DNA of 64,000 bases from CAWHXG01 sp963833235 (GTDB lineage: Bacteria > Pseudomonadota > Alphaproteobacteria > Rhodobacterales > Rhodobacteraceae): assembly GCA_963833235.1 (NCBI GenBank), contig CAWHXG010000006.1, forward strand, positions 469,641-533,640, given 5' to 3'. This document shows, one piece after another, positions 53,796 to 62,798 of this stretch. Below the pieces are notes generated by a model. That model worked only from the letters and a program-made list of their open reading frames with translations, was not told the origin of the DNA and did not search any database. Each line of letters opens with the position of its first letter. Within the stretch, counting starts at the first letter, position 1. Made by a program: the position numbers and the translations under genes.

Positions 53796-55039
53796 GCCGC
53801 CCCCTCCTCGCTGTCGAGCGGCGGCAGGCCCAGGAGGCCGCGCTTCTCGTCACGTGTCAGGAAGTCCGCGTCGCTGATCCGCCGCCACTGCACCTCGCGC
53901 TCGGCGGCCAGCGCCGGCACCTGATCCAGATCGGGCTTCAGGCACACCTCCGTCTCGGCGAAGCGCGCCAGCCAGGCGCTCACCGCCGCGGTCACCCGCG
54001 TCGCCAGCGGCAGAACCGTCAGGCGGTAGAACGCCCGGTTCGCCTCCTGATAGTTCGCGTAGGTCGCGTCGCCCGGGATCCCCAGCAGCATCGGCGGCAC
54101 CCCGAAGGCCAGCGCGATCTCGCGCGCAGCACTCTCCTTGGTCTTCTGGAACTCCATGTCGCTGGGGCTGAACCCCATCGGCTTCCAGTCCAGCCCGCCT
54201 TCCAGCAGCATCGGCCGCCCGGCATTGCGCGCGCCCTGGTAGTTCTCGGCCATCTCGTCGATCAGCCGCGTGTACTGGTCCTCCGACATGGTGCCCTGCC
54301 CGTCGGCGGTCTTGTAGATGATCGCGCCCGAAGGCCGCGCCGCGTTGTCCAGAAGCGCCTTCGACCAGCGCGAGGCGGCGTTGTGCACGTCCACGGCACT
54401 TGCCGCCGCCTGCATAGCCGAGAAGCCGTAGTGGTCGTCCTGCGGGTGGAAGCTCTTGACGTGGCAGATCGTCGAATGCTCTTCGCTCACCGCGAACCGG
54501 TGCTTGCGGCCGCCCACCGTGTAGTCGTAGGCCACCGGCCAGCCGTCGCCGCCCGGCACCAGGCTCATCCGCTCCGAGCGCAGCACGTGCAGCTCGGTCG
54601 GCAGCACGCCGGGCGCCCCGCCCACCGCCTCCAGATAGGCGTTGCCCGAAAGCAGAAGCTGCCCGTAGAGCGCCTCGAACAGCTCCGCCTGGCCCTGCGC
54701 CGCGTTGGGCCGCGCCACCAGGCGCCCCAGCGGATGATCGTCGTAGCGCTGCCCCTGATCCTGCAGCACCAGCGGCAGGGCAGCCGCGGCTTCCGCGATC
54801 ACCTTCACCACCCGAAATCCCACCGGGTTGGCCGCGAAGCCGTTGCGCGTCAGCGTCGGGATGTCCCGCGGGCTCCACACGGCGCGGCCCACGCCATATG
54901 CGCCACCCGTCGCCACCACCGGCCCCGTGGCCGAGGCCTTGCGATCCGGCGCCACCGGCACGGCCCGCGCTTCCGGCCGGGTGTCGCCACCGGCAGCCTT
55001 GCCCTGCGGCCGGGGCCTCTTGAGAAATCCAAATGCCAT
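53792..55039 (-). CDS. GTA gp3: portal protein (HK97 family)
   Basis: A 415-residue portal protein, the DNA gate and packaging motor dock. It shows FRVVKVIAEAAAALPLVLQD, HPLGRLVARPNAAQGQAELFEALYGQLLLSGNAYLE, HVKSFHPQDDHYGFSAMQAA, SRWSKALLDNAARPSGAI and FGVPPMLLGIPGDATYANYQEANRAFYRLTV. GAAGGAGAG precedes the ATG at 55039; the longer in-frame N-terminus is not used. It is separated from g2 by 227 bases that contain a strong hairpin. Confidence 0.93.
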   Translation of the reverse strand: MAFGFLKRPRPQGKAAGGDTRPEARAVPVAPDRKASATGPVVATGGAYGVGRAVWSPRDIPTLTRNGFAANPVGFRVVKVIAEAAAALPLVLQDQGQRYDDHPLGRLVARPNAAQGQAELFEALYGQLLLSGNAYLEAVGGAPGVLPTELHVLRSERMSLVPGGDGWPVAYDYTVGGRKHRFAVSEEHSTICHVKSFHPQDDHYGFSAMQAAASAVDVHNAASRWSKALLDNAARPSGAIIYKTADGQGTMSEDQYTRLIDEMAENYQGARNAGRPMLLEGGLDWKPMGFSPSDMEFQKTKESAAREIALAFGVPPMLLGIPGDATYANYQEANRAFYRLTVLPLATRVTAAVSAWLARFAETEVCLKPDLDQVPALAAEREVQWRRISDADFLTRDEKRGLLGLPPLDSEEGAA

Positions 55040-55139
55040 GCGTCTCTCCTTCGTTCCGGCCATGTCGCGAGGACTGTTCCAAAGCCCCGCCGGCCCCGCG
55101 GCGGCCCCTGCCGGGCACGCTGGCGGGGCCGGGGACGAC

Positions 55140-55186
55140 GGGCGCGCCGGCCCCCATGGGCCAATGGCCCGGGGCCAGGCGCGCCC
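55140..55186. other. Three-part palindrome in the g2-g3 gap of the GTA operon
   Basis: GGGCGCGCC (55140-55148) pairs with GGCGCGCCC (55178-55186). Inside it GGCCCC (149-154) pairs with GGGGCC (171-176), and further in GGGCC (158-162) pairs with GGCCC (166-170) around AAT. That is about 20 base pairs with only small bulges. No T-tract follows on the minus strand. It lies in the 227-base stretch between g2 and g3 where no gene is supported, and could alter termination, RNA processing or stability of the GTA message. Confidence 0.75.
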
Positions 55187-55266
55187 GGAGCCCGGGCAAC
55201 CTGTCAATGCTGTCTGTCTGCTATCCCGGAAGCCATACGCGCCCCCGGGCGATCACCGCCCGTGCG

Positions 55267-56610
55267 TCAGAGAAGGCGCATCCGCGGCCGGCGATACTGG
55301 GCGGAGGCGTCGATCAGCAGATCGGTCAGCCCCCAGACCAGCGCGTCCACCCTATCCGGGCTGCCCTTGCCCACGAAGCCCTGCGTGGTCATCTGGCACA
55401 TCTCGTCTTCCAGCTTGCCCAGACCCCGCAGGTGCCGCACCCGTCCCTGCTCGTAAAGTGCCGCCACCGGCTCCGCCCGGGCCGTCTTGTTGCGCGTCGC
55501 CCGCACCGCCCGGTAGGGCACCAGCGGATCGATCTGCCGCACCACGGTCTCCACCAGATCGCCGCCCTGGTTGACCTCCGCCACCAGCCTGTCCGCCCCG
55601 TGCCGCGCCATCGCCGCCAGCGCCGCCTCGGCCCAGCCCTGGGGCGACTTGCCCTCGACGCTGGCATCCTCAAGCACCACGGCGCGCCACTCCGTCGGCG
55701 GCCCCTGCAGCGTGGCGCCGATCACCACGATCCCGCAGGCATCCGATTTCGAATGCCCCGTCACCGGCGGGTCCACCGCCACGACCACCCGGTCGAACTC
55801 GGGCGCCGCCTCGATGCGCAGCGCGTCGATCATCGCCTGCCCCCAAAGCGCGCCCTCGGCATCCATCAGCAATTCGCCGTCCAGCTCCTGCCGGCCAAGC
55901 CGCGTGCCGGCATAGCGCGCCCGCACCTCCTGCAGGAAACTGTCCGCGAGGAACGCCTTGTTCGCCTCGGTCGGCGCATGGGTCACCACCGTGCTCGACT
56001 GGTCGAGGATCCGCTTCAGCACGCTCACGTTGCGCGGCGTCGTCGTCACCACCTGCCGGGGCGTCTCGCCCAGCCGCAGGCCGAACTGCAGCATGTCCCA
56101 CGCGTCCTCGGCCTTCTTCCACTTGGCCAGCTCATCCACCCAGGCGGCATCGAATTGCGGCCCCCGCAGGCTTTCGGGCTCATGCGCCGAGAACACCTGC
56201 GCCACCGCCCCGTTCGGCCAGACGAGCCGCTTACGCATCGCTTCCCAGGTCGGCCGGCGGTCGGGGGGCGAACAGGCCAGGATGCCGCTGTCGCCCATCA
56301 CCATCACCTCGCGTACCTGCTCGATGGTCTCGCCCACCAGCGCCACGCGCCGCGAGCGGCCGGTGTCCAGCGGCTTCGACCCTTCGACCTCGGCCCGCAC
56401 CCATTCCGCCCCGGCGCGGGTCTTGCCCGCCCCGCGGCCGCCCATGATCACCCAGGTGCGCCAGTCGCCCTCGGGGGCAAGCTGGTGGTCCAGCGCCCAG
56501 AACTCGAAAAGGTACGGCAACGCCAGCAGCGCGCCGTCAGTCAGGTCCGCCAGGAACTCCGCCCTCACCTCGGGCGTGCTCGATGCGAGCAAGGCGGCGC
56601 CCGATCTCAT
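55267..56610 (-). CDS. GTA gp2: large terminase
   Basis: A 447-residue ATPase/nuclease that packages host DNA into the head. Walker A GGRGAGKT is at residues 57-64, followed by AGAEWVRAE, ESLRGPQFDAAWVDELAKW (Walker B region), TTTPRNV and the nuclease-domain acidic blocks VVAVDPPVTG and LVAEVNQGGDLVE, plus the late SPDRVDALVWGLTDL. The start at 56610 (MRSGAALLASSTPEVRAEF) matches GTA relatives and overlaps g1 by 74 bases, a known feature of these clusters; a start at 56679 is possible. Confidence 0.93.
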   Translation of the reverse strand: MRSGAALLASSTPEVRAEFLADLTDGALLALPYLFEFWALDHQLAPEGDWRTWVIMGGRGAGKTRAGAEWVRAEVEGSKPLDTGRSRRVALVGETIEQVREVMVMGDSGILACSPPDRRPTWEAMRKRLVWPNGAVAQVFSAHEPESLRGPQFDAAWVDELAKWKKAEDAWDMLQFGLRLGETPRQVVTTTPRNVSVLKRILDQSSTVVTHAPTEANKAFLADSFLQEVRARYAGTRLGRQELDGELLMDAEGALWGQAMIDALRIEAAPEFDRVVVAVDPPVTGHSKSDACGIVVIGATLQGPPTEWRAVVLEDASVEGKSPQGWAEAALAAMARHGADRLVAEVNQGGDLVETVVRQIDPLVPYRAVRATRNKTARAEPVAALYEQGRVRHLRGLGKLEDEMCQMTTQGFVGKGSPDRVDALVWGLTDLLIDASAQYRRPRMRLL

Positions 56611-56887
56611 CCCGCGCGGCGGCGAAGTCGATGGCGAAATCGTGGACAATTCCTGCGTTCTTTCGCTGATCTTTTTCAAGGCGTTCCCTTTCCATCAGCG
56701 CCGGGTGAAGCGCGCTCTTTAGGTCGGCAACCAGCTTCTTGGCGTCGCCGGCATTCTCGAAATTCCTGACCGTCAATTCGGCGACCAGTTGGTTCAACGC
56801 GGCGTTCGCCCGTTGAAAGGTGGCGGTGGCCTCCGAAAGAACATCTTCCGCAGAACCGCTACTCGGTTGGGGGTAGATCAATGTCAT
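56537..56887 (-). CDS. GTA gp1: small terminase
   Basis: A 116-residue helical protein (MTLIYPQPSSGSAEDVLSEA, then FQRANAALNQLVAELTVRNFENAGDAKKLV and a charged C-terminus) matching GTA gp1, the small terminase. GTA terminases lack strict DNA site recognition, which allows packaging of random host DNA. The start at 56887 is preferred; the upstream extension would run through the terminator hairpin. First gene of the operon. Confidence 0.85.
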   Translation of the reverse strand: MTLIYPQPSSGSAEDVLSEATATFQRANAALNQLVAELTVRNFENAGDAKKLVADLKSALHPALMERERLEKDQRKNAGIVHDFAIDFAAARDEIGRRLARIEHARGEGGVPGGPD

Positions 56888-56925
56888 CAGTAAACGCCTC
56901 TCAGGGGCTCCGACCCGAGCGCATG

Positions 56926-56957
56926 AAAAAGGCGCCGGGAGGTTACCCTCCAGCGCC
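56926..56957 (-). terminator. Intrinsic terminator in the leader of the GTA operon
   Basis: Read on the minus strand, GGCGC-T-GGAGGG loops over TAA to CCTCCC-G-GCGCC and is followed by five Ts (plus-strand A-run 56926-56930). This is a 12-bp stem with one G-U pair. It ends 39 bases before the g1 ATG, too close for a promoter to fit comfortably downstream, so GTA transcripts probably have to read through it. An alternative is that it insulates the cluster from alsT read-through. Confidence 0.8.
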
Positions 56958-57211
56958 TTGCCCATTTCTTCCAGCTTGCCTGTCTTCTACGTTGGACCGT
57001 TCGCAAAGTCAAGCGAAACCGGATGAGCTTCGCCGCGCAAGCCGTTCGCATCGTTTACACTTTTGCGCAACACCCGGCTGAAGCGACCCGGGAACGCCAG
57101 CAATCCATGGCCCTCATTCGTCTCAACATAGCCGCAAATGATTAACCAAGTCCCAAGCACGGCACCGGTCCCCGCGCCGGTGGATGGCGCGGCGCAGACC
57201 GGCGGTCGCCC
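56958..57211 (-). promoter_or_regulatory. Probable GTA operon promoter/leader region
   Basis: This gene-free region between alsT and g1 is markedly less GC-rich than its surroundings (e.g. 57045-57075 and 57118-57150) and should hold the GTA promoter. One TTAA half-site is at 57142-57145, but no full TTAA-N7-TTAA CtrA site is seen, in keeping with indirect control through GafA in R. capsulatus. I cannot define a -35/-10 pair with confidence. Confidence 0.45.
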
Positions 57212-57235
57212 GCCCGGCCGCTGATACGGCCGGGC
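57212..57235 (-). terminator. Stem-loop downstream of alsT
   Basis: GCCCGGCCG and CGGCCGGGC pair over nine bases around CTGATA, 22 bases after the alsT stop. No T-tract follows. It probably ends or stabilises the alsT message. Confidence 0.55.
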
Positions 57236-57256
57236 AGGCGCTTCGGCAATTCCCCC

Positions 57257-58732
57257 CTATTCGGCCGGCTGCGCCTGCGCGCCGCCCGTTCCCGGCGCCA
57301 GGCCGGGCGCATTCGGTGCCGGCCAGGAGGTCACGTCGATATCCAGATCGGCATAGTCGGCCGGGTCGAGGATCGGCTCCTCGATCCCGGCCTTCAGCTG
57401 CCGGCGATAATCCGTCAGCAGCCGCATCCCGATGGGGAACAGCATCGTCAGCGCCAGCAAGTTCACAACCGCCAGGATCCCCATCATCGGATCCGAGAAG
57501 AAGAACACCGCCGTCGCCCCCGGCGCCAGCGCCCCCAGCAGCACGACCCCCACGATCACCGCCCGCAGGACGTGCAGCGACATCGGATGCTGCGTCAGGA
57601 TCGTCAGGGCGTTCTCGCCCAAGTAATAGTTGTAGATGATCGAGCTGAACGCAAAGAGCAGAATCGCGGCGGTCAGGAAGTACTGCGCCCATTCACCGAC
57701 ATGCTCGACCAGCGATTGCTGGGTCAGAACGACCCCGTCGACCCCGTCGGCCCCCGGCACGTACACATCCGCGAGCAGGATCAGGAACGCCGTGCACGAG
57801 CAGATGACGATCGTGTCGATGAAGACCGAAAGCGACTGCACGATCCCCTGCTGGATCGGATGCCGCACATAGGCCACCGCCGCGACGTTGGGCGCAGAGC
57901 CAAGGCCGGCCTCGTTGCTGAAAAGCCCGCGCCGCAGGCCCTGCGCAAGTGCTGCACCCATGCCGCCGCCAACCGCCTCGCGCCAACCGAAGGCGTTGGC
58001 CACGATGTCCCAGATCACGCCGGGCAGCTCGAAGAGGTTCAGCAGGATCACGATCAGCGCCATGCCGATATAGCCCACGGCCATGATCGGGATGATGATG
58101 TCGGCCACCCGGGCGATGCGCTTGATGCCGCCATAGACGATGAACCCGGTGATCACCGCCAGCAGGATCCCCGTCCAAAGCCGCGGAACGCCCAGGCTGT
58201 CCTGCGCGGCGCCAGCCACGGTGTTGCCCTGGAACGCGTTGAAACCAAGCGCGAAGGCGGCGATCAGGCACACCGCGTAAAGCACTGCCAGCCAGCGGAA
58301 CTGCTTGCCGAGCCCGTGGATGATGTAGCGCCCCGGCCCGCCGCGATAGCTGCCGTCGGGCCCGGTCTGCTTGTAAAGCTGCGCCAGCGAGCATTCGAAC
58401 AGGCTCGTCGCCATGCCGATCAGCGCGATGATCCACATCCAGAACACCGCGCCGGGGCCGCCCAGCGTGATCGCCACCGCGACGCCAGCGATGTTGCCGC
58501 CGCCGACCCGGCCGCCCACGCTCACCAGCAGCGCCTCGCGGCTGCTCACATGGCCATCCGTCCGCGCAGTCTTGTCGGGGTAGAGCACCCGGAACATGCG
58601 TCCGAAATACTCGAACTGCACGAGGCCCGAGAGGATGGTGAAGAACACCCCCAGCACCACCAGGAAGGGGATCAGCGACCACCCCCAGGTGAGGTCTCCG
58701 ATCAGCCCGAAGAAACTTTCCAGAAATCCCAT
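57257..58732 (-). CDS. Sodium:alanine symporter, AGCS family
   Basis: A 491-residue inner-membrane importer of alanine or glycine driven by sodium. About 11 hydrophobic segments are seen; family hallmarks are SVGGRVGGGNIAGVAVAITLGGPGAVFWMW, LFECSLAQLYK, GGIKRIARVADIIIP and GLRRGLFSNEAGLGSAPNVAA. The C-terminus is a short Pro/Ala-rich cytoplasmic tail. The start at 58732 (MGFLESFFG) is preferred; an in-frame codon at 58762 is possible. It lies upstream of the GTA cluster on the same strand, a position without a known functional link. Confidence 0.9.
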   Translation of the reverse strand: MGFLESFFGLIGDLTWGWSLIPFLVVLGVFFTILSGLVQFEYFGRMFRVLYPDKTARTDGHVSSREALLVSVGGRVGGGNIAGVAVAITLGGPGAVFWMWIIALIGMATSLFECSLAQLYKQTGPDGSYRGGPGRYIIHGLGKQFRWLAVLYAVCLIAAFALGFNAFQGNTVAGAAQDSLGVPRLWTGILLAVITGFIVYGGIKRIARVADIIIPIMAVGYIGMALIVILLNLFELPGVIWDIVANAFGWREAVGGGMGAALAQGLRRGLFSNEAGLGSAPNVAAVAYVRHPIQQGIVQSLSVFIDTIVICSCTAFLILLADVYVPGADGVDGVVLTQQSLVEHVGEWAQYFLTAAILLFAFSSIIYNYYLGENALTILTQHPMSLHVLRAVIVGVVLLGALAPGATAVFFFSDPMMGILAVVNLLALTMLFPIGMRLLTDYRRQLKAGIEEPILDPADYADLDIDVTSWPAPNAPGLAPGTGGAQAQPAE

Positions 58733-58893
58733 TGTCCGTCCCACGCCTTCTGTTGTGTCCAAAAGCGCCTGTTCCCGGCGCCTGTCACAACAGCAAACGC
58801 CGAAAATCGGGGCGAGGCCACCCTCCAGACCGCCCCGACGTTCAAGAATGTGGGAACTTGCCTGCTTCGCGGGCAGCGGCCCGGGCGGCAGGA

Positions 58894-60057
58894 CTACTGG
58901 CTGGTGCCGGCCGTGCCCTGCTCCGCCTCGATCTGCCGCCAGCGCGCCACGTTGGCATTATGCTCGTCCAGCGTCTCGGCGAAGGCGTGCCCTCCGGTGC
59001 CGTCGGCCACAAAGAACAGATCGTTCGTCGTCTCGGGGTTCACCGCGGCCAGGATGGCCTCGCGCCCGGGATTGGCGATGGGGCCCGGCGGCAGGCCCTC
59101 GATGACGTAGGTGTTGTAGGGCGTGGCCCGCCGCAGCTCGCTCGCCCGGATGCCGCGGCCCAGCGTGCCGCGCCCCTCGGTCACGCCATAGATCACGGTC
59201 GGGTCGGTCTGCAGCCGCATGCCCTGGTTCAGGCGGTTCACGAACACGCCCGAGATGCGACGCCGCTCGTCGGCCACGGCGGTCTCCTTCTCGATGATCG
59301 AGGCAAGGATCAGCGCCTCCTCGGCGCTCTGCAGCGGCAGGTCGCCCGCGCGCCCCGCCCAGGCCGCCGCCAGCGTCGCCTCCTGCGACTCGCGCATCCG
59401 GGCCAGCAGCGCCGCGCGCTCCGACCCGGGCGCAACCTCGTAGCTCCCCGGCGCCAGGGTGCCCTCGGCCGGAACATCGCCCGCCGCGCCCTCGAGAAAC
59501 TCGGCCCCCGCGAGGCTCTCGACCACCTGCCAGCTGGTCACCCCCTCGGCCAGCGTCACGCGGAACCGGCCGAAGCCCTCCGCCACGTTCGCCGTATAGG
59601 CTTCCGGCGGCACCTCGCCCGGCGGAAAGCTCGCCAGTTCCACGAACGTCCCCGTCGCCGGGTCCAGCTCGCGCACGACCACTTCCGCCTGGGTCACGCC
59701 GATCCGCAGGTTGACCTCGCTGCCGCAGGTGCTCTGCCCGCTATCGGTGACGGTCGCGACGATCTCCTCCATCGAGGCACCGGGCTCGATCAGGAAGGAT
59801 CCCGCCTTCAGCTGGCCGGAACGGTCGGTATAGTCCGCCCCGATCCGCAGCAGGGCCGGGCTGCCGATGGCGCCCTTCTCGGCCAGATCGTCGGACACCC
59901 GCGAGAACGTGCCGCCGCGCGGCACCTCCACGCAGATCGCCTCCGCCAGCGGCCCCGGCGCCCGGTACTGGTTCTGCCCCCAGGCGATCACGATGCCCAC
60001 CGCGATGACCGCCACGATCATCAGCGTCAGCGCATTGGAGGCCAGAGAGCGCCACAT
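58894..60057 (-). CDS. mltG: Endolytic murein transglycosylase MltG
   Basis: A 387-residue inner-membrane protein that cuts nascent glycan strands and so sets strand length. One N-terminal transmembrane anchor (about residues 8-27) is followed by LysM-like (YceG) domains and the catalytic domain, with the general-acid Glu256 in LASIIEKET. Then come VFVNRLNQGMRLQTDPTVIYG and YNTYVIEGLPPGPIANPGR, the family block. The ATG overlaps the fabF stop by one base (TGATG), so translation is coupled. In proteobacteria mltG commonly follows fabF in this order. Confidence 0.93.
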   Translation of the reverse strand: MWRSLASNALTLMIVAVIAVGIVIAWGQNQYRAPGPLAEAICVEVPRGGTFSRVSDDLAEKGAIGSPALLRIGADYTDRSGQLKAGSFLIEPGASMEEIVATVTDSGQSTCGSEVNLRIGVTQAEVVVRELDPATGTFVELASFPPGEVPPEAYTANVAEGFGRFRVTLAEGVTSWQVVESLAGAEFLEGAAGDVPAEGTLAPGSYEVAPGSERAALLARMRESQEATLAAAWAGRAGDLPLQSAEEALILASIIEKETAVADERRRISGVFVNRLNQGMRLQTDPTVIYGVTEGRGTLGRGIRASELRRATPYNTYVIEGLPPGPIANPGREAILAAVNPETTNDLFFVADGTGGHAFAETLDEHNANVARWRQIEAEQGTAGTSQ

Positions 60058-61331
60058 CAGCCCGCAGCCTCAGCGCCGCGTCCGAGGACCAGCGAGGCAT
60101 TGGTGCCGCCGAACCCGAAGGAATTCGACAGTGCCACGTCGATCCGCCGTTCCCGCTTCGCGTTCGGCACAAGGTCCAGCCGGCTCTCCACGGCCGGGTT
60201 GTCGAGGTTGAGCGTCGGCGGCGCCACCTGGTCGCGCATCGCCAGAACGCAGAAGATCGCCTCGACCGCCCCCGCCGCCCCCAGCAGATGCCCGATGGCC
60301 GACTTCGTGGACGACATCGTCGTCCCGTCCGCCGCGTCGCCCAGCAGCCGCTCGACCGCCTTCAGCTCGATCTCGTCGGCCATGCGTCGAGGTGCCGTGG
60401 GCGTTGATGTAGTCGATCTCGTCGGGGCTCAGCCCGGCCCGCTCCAGCGCCGCGCGCATGGCCCGTTCGGCCCCGTCGCCGTCCTCGGCCGGGGCGGTGA
60501 TGTGATAGGCATCGCCCGACATGCCCGTAGCCCAGCACCTCGGCATAGATGCGCGCGCCCCGCGCGATTGCGTGATCGCGCTCCTCCAGAACGACGACGC
60601 CGGCGCCCTCGCCCATGACGAACCCGTCGCGGTCCGCGTCGTAGGGGCGGCTCGCGGCCTTGGGATCGTCGCCGCGCCTGGTGCACAGCGCCTTGCAGGC
60701 GGTGAACCCGGCGATGCCCAGCTCGCAGATCGGCGCCTCGGCACCGCCGGCGATCATCACGTCGGCGTCGCCCCACTGGATCAGCCGCGCGGCGTCGCCG
60801 ATGGCATGGGCGCCGGTGGAGCAGGCGGTGACGAGCGAGTGGTTCGGCCCCTTGAACCCGTAGCGGATGATCACCTGCCCCGAGACCAGATTGATCAGTG
60901 CGCGAGGGAATGAAGAACGGCGAGACCCGGCGCGGCCCCCGCTCCTTCAGCAGGACGGCCGTGTCGGCGATGCTGCTCAGCCCGCCGATGCCCGAGCCGA
61001 TCATCACGCCGGTGCGCAGCCGGTCGTCCTCGTCCTGCGGCTCCCAACCGGCATCGCGCACCGCCTGGGCGGCTGCGGCCATGCCGTAGAGGATGAAGTC
61101 GTCGACCTTGCGCTGCTCCTTCGGCTCCATCCAGTCGTCGGGGTTGAACGTGCCGTCGCTGCCGTCGCCGCGGGGCACCTCGCAGGCATAGGTACTGGCC
61201 AGATGACTTGCGTCGAACCGGGTGATCGGCCCCGCGCCGGACTGCCCGGCCAGCAGCCGCGCCCAGGTTTCCTCGACGCCCGAGGCAAGGGGCGTCACCA
61301 TCCCCAGCCCTGTGATCACCACCCGCCGCAT
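60057..61331 (-). CDS. fabF: Beta-ketoacyl-ACP synthase II (three apparent frameshifts)
   Basis: Elongating condensing enzyme of fatty-acid synthesis. Read across frames: MRRVVITGLGMVTPLASGVE at the start, MIGSGIGGLSSIAD, FFIPS, RYGFKGPNHSLVTACSTGAHAIGDA with the active-site cysteine, YDADRDGFVMGEGAG, then NAHGTST with the first His and SAIGHLLGAAGAVE with the second, ending NSFGFGGTNASLV. Single extra bases near 60384, 60524-60526 and 60902 explain the frame changes; about 423 residues result. GAGG stands six bases before the ATG at 61331. Clearly a sequencing artefact in an essential gene. Confidence 0.9.
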
Positions 61332-61571
61332 GCGCTGCCTCATTCCTGCCCCGAACCGTCCGGCCCGATACCGCCGGTTTGCAAGGCCGGCAAGCGGCGC
61401 CCCCGCTCTGCAAGGCTGGTCGCCGCGGGGCGGCTGGCGGGGCATCGGGGATCGGCGGTGGAGCCTTGCGAACCCCTGCGAAATTCCGCCGATCGAGGCT
61501 ACGCGGCGGCCCCTTCATGAAAATGGCGCCCGAAGGCGCCACCGTTTCACCGCGCCCGAGGTGCGAAGGCC

Positions 61572-61805
61572 TCAGACGGCTTCCTTGATGAACTTCACCG
61601 CGTCGCCGAAGGTCTGGATCGTCTCGGCCGCGTCGTCGGGGATCTCGATGCCGAACTCTTCCTCGAAGGCCATCACGAGCTCGACCGTGTCGAGGCTGTC
61701 GGCGCCCAGATCGTCGATGAACGACGCGCTTTCGACGACCTTGTCCTCGTCGACGCCCAGATGCTCGACGACGATCTTCTTAACGCGATCCGCGATGTCG
61801 CTCAT
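61572..61805 (-). CDS. acpP: Acyl carrier protein
   Basis: A 77-residue acidic helical protein carrying acyl chains during fatty-acid synthesis. The phosphopantetheine attachment Ser37 is in DLGADSLDTVEL, followed by FEEEFGIEIPDD. The frame is intact despite the error-rich surroundings. It lies between fabG and fabF, the standard order fabD-fabG-acpP-fabF. It is preceded by a 228-base gap, where its own promoter may lie. Confidence 0.96.
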   Translation of the reverse strand: MSDIADRVKKIVVEHLGVDEDKVVESASFIDDLGADSLDTVELVMAFEEEFGIEIPDDAAETIQTFGDAVKFIKEAV

Positions 61806-62033
61806 GTAGTATCCTCACACTTCCATTCGGGGATTGTCCCGTTTCGTTGTCCGGGTCCGTTCCCGGGCCCGTCTGCCCCTTGGTCCGGCGACCGATTGTT
61901 GCCGTGCCGAAGACGCATGGCGCCTGCACGCCGCCCCCGGCAAATCTCGGGGCGCTATAGCAGGGGGCAGAATGGCATGGCAAACGCTTATGCCCGCACC
62001 CGGGAACGGCCCCCATGCGGGCCGCGGCCGGCC

Positions 62034-62777
62034 TCAGATCATCGCCATGCCGCCGTTCACGTGCAGGACCGTGCCGGTGACGTAGGCGGCTTCCGGCGCA
62101 GGCCAGATACAGGACCGCCGCGCCGATCTCCTCGGGCGTGCCCATCCGGCCCAGCGGGCACCTGGCCCAGGATGCCGGACTTCTGGTCGTCGGTCAGCGC
62201 GCCCGTCATCGCGGTCTCGATGAAGCCCGGCGCGACGGCATTCACCGTGATCCCGCGGCTGGCGACCTCGTAGGCCAGCGACTTCGACAGGCCGATCATG
62301 CCGGCCTTCGAGGCGGCGTAGTTCGCCTGCCCGGGGTTGCCGGTGGCGCCCACGACCGAGGATATGTTGACGATCCGCCCCCAGCGCGGCCTTCATCATG
62401 CCGCGCAGCACCCCGCGCGACAGGCGCATGGTGGCGGTCAGGTTCACCGTCCATCACCTTGGCCCAGTCGTCGTCCGACATGCGCATGAAAAGCTGGTCG
62501 CGGGTGATCCCGGCGTTGTTGACCAGGATGTCGACCCCGCCCATCGCCTCCGCAGCCTGTTTCGGCAGGGCCAGCACCGCCTCGGCGTCGCCGAGGTCGC
62601 AGGGCAGCACATGGGCCCGCTCGCCCAGTTCCGCCGCGAGCGCCTCCAGCGGCTCCGTCCGCGTGCCGGAAAGCGCCGACACTGGCGCCGGCGCCGTGCA
62701 GGACGCGCGCGATCGCGCCGCCGATGCCGCCCGAGGCGCCGGTGACGAGCGCGGTCTTGCCCGCTCAGGTCGAACAT
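62034..62777 (-). CDS. fabG: 3-oxoacyl-ACP reductase (about six apparent frameshifts)
   Basis: NADPH-dependent reduction of 3-oxoacyl-ACP. The protein is readable only by changing frame repeatedly. The start is MFDLSG, then LSGTRTEPLEALAAELGERAHV, ILVNNAGITRDQLFMRM with the NNAG motif, SVVGATGNPGQANYAASKAGMIGLSKSLAYE with the catalytic Tyr and Lys, VNAVAPGFIETAMT, TPEEIGAAVLYLA and the end AAYVTGTVLHVNGGMAMI. Each break is explained by one extra base, for example in GGG or CCC runs and near 62447 and 62397. The mended gene has a normal length (about 245 residues). Confidence 0.88.
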
Positions 62778-62798
62778 CGTGATCCCTTCCCGTTGTGT

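Noticed and set aside
50859..53924. A 1021-residue open frame on the plus strand
   Set aside because: Antisense to g3.5-g6, all of which are recognised. The translation is compositional noise.
41768..56887. Ordinary temperate prophage
   Set aside because: No integrase, excisionase, repressor, replication, holin or attachment repeats. Gene order, gp3.5 and gp10.1, and the cysE flank match the GTA cluster of Rhodobacterales.
57118..57150. CtrA site at the GTA promoter
   Set aside because: Only one TTAA half-site is present; the second half at N7 spacing is missing.
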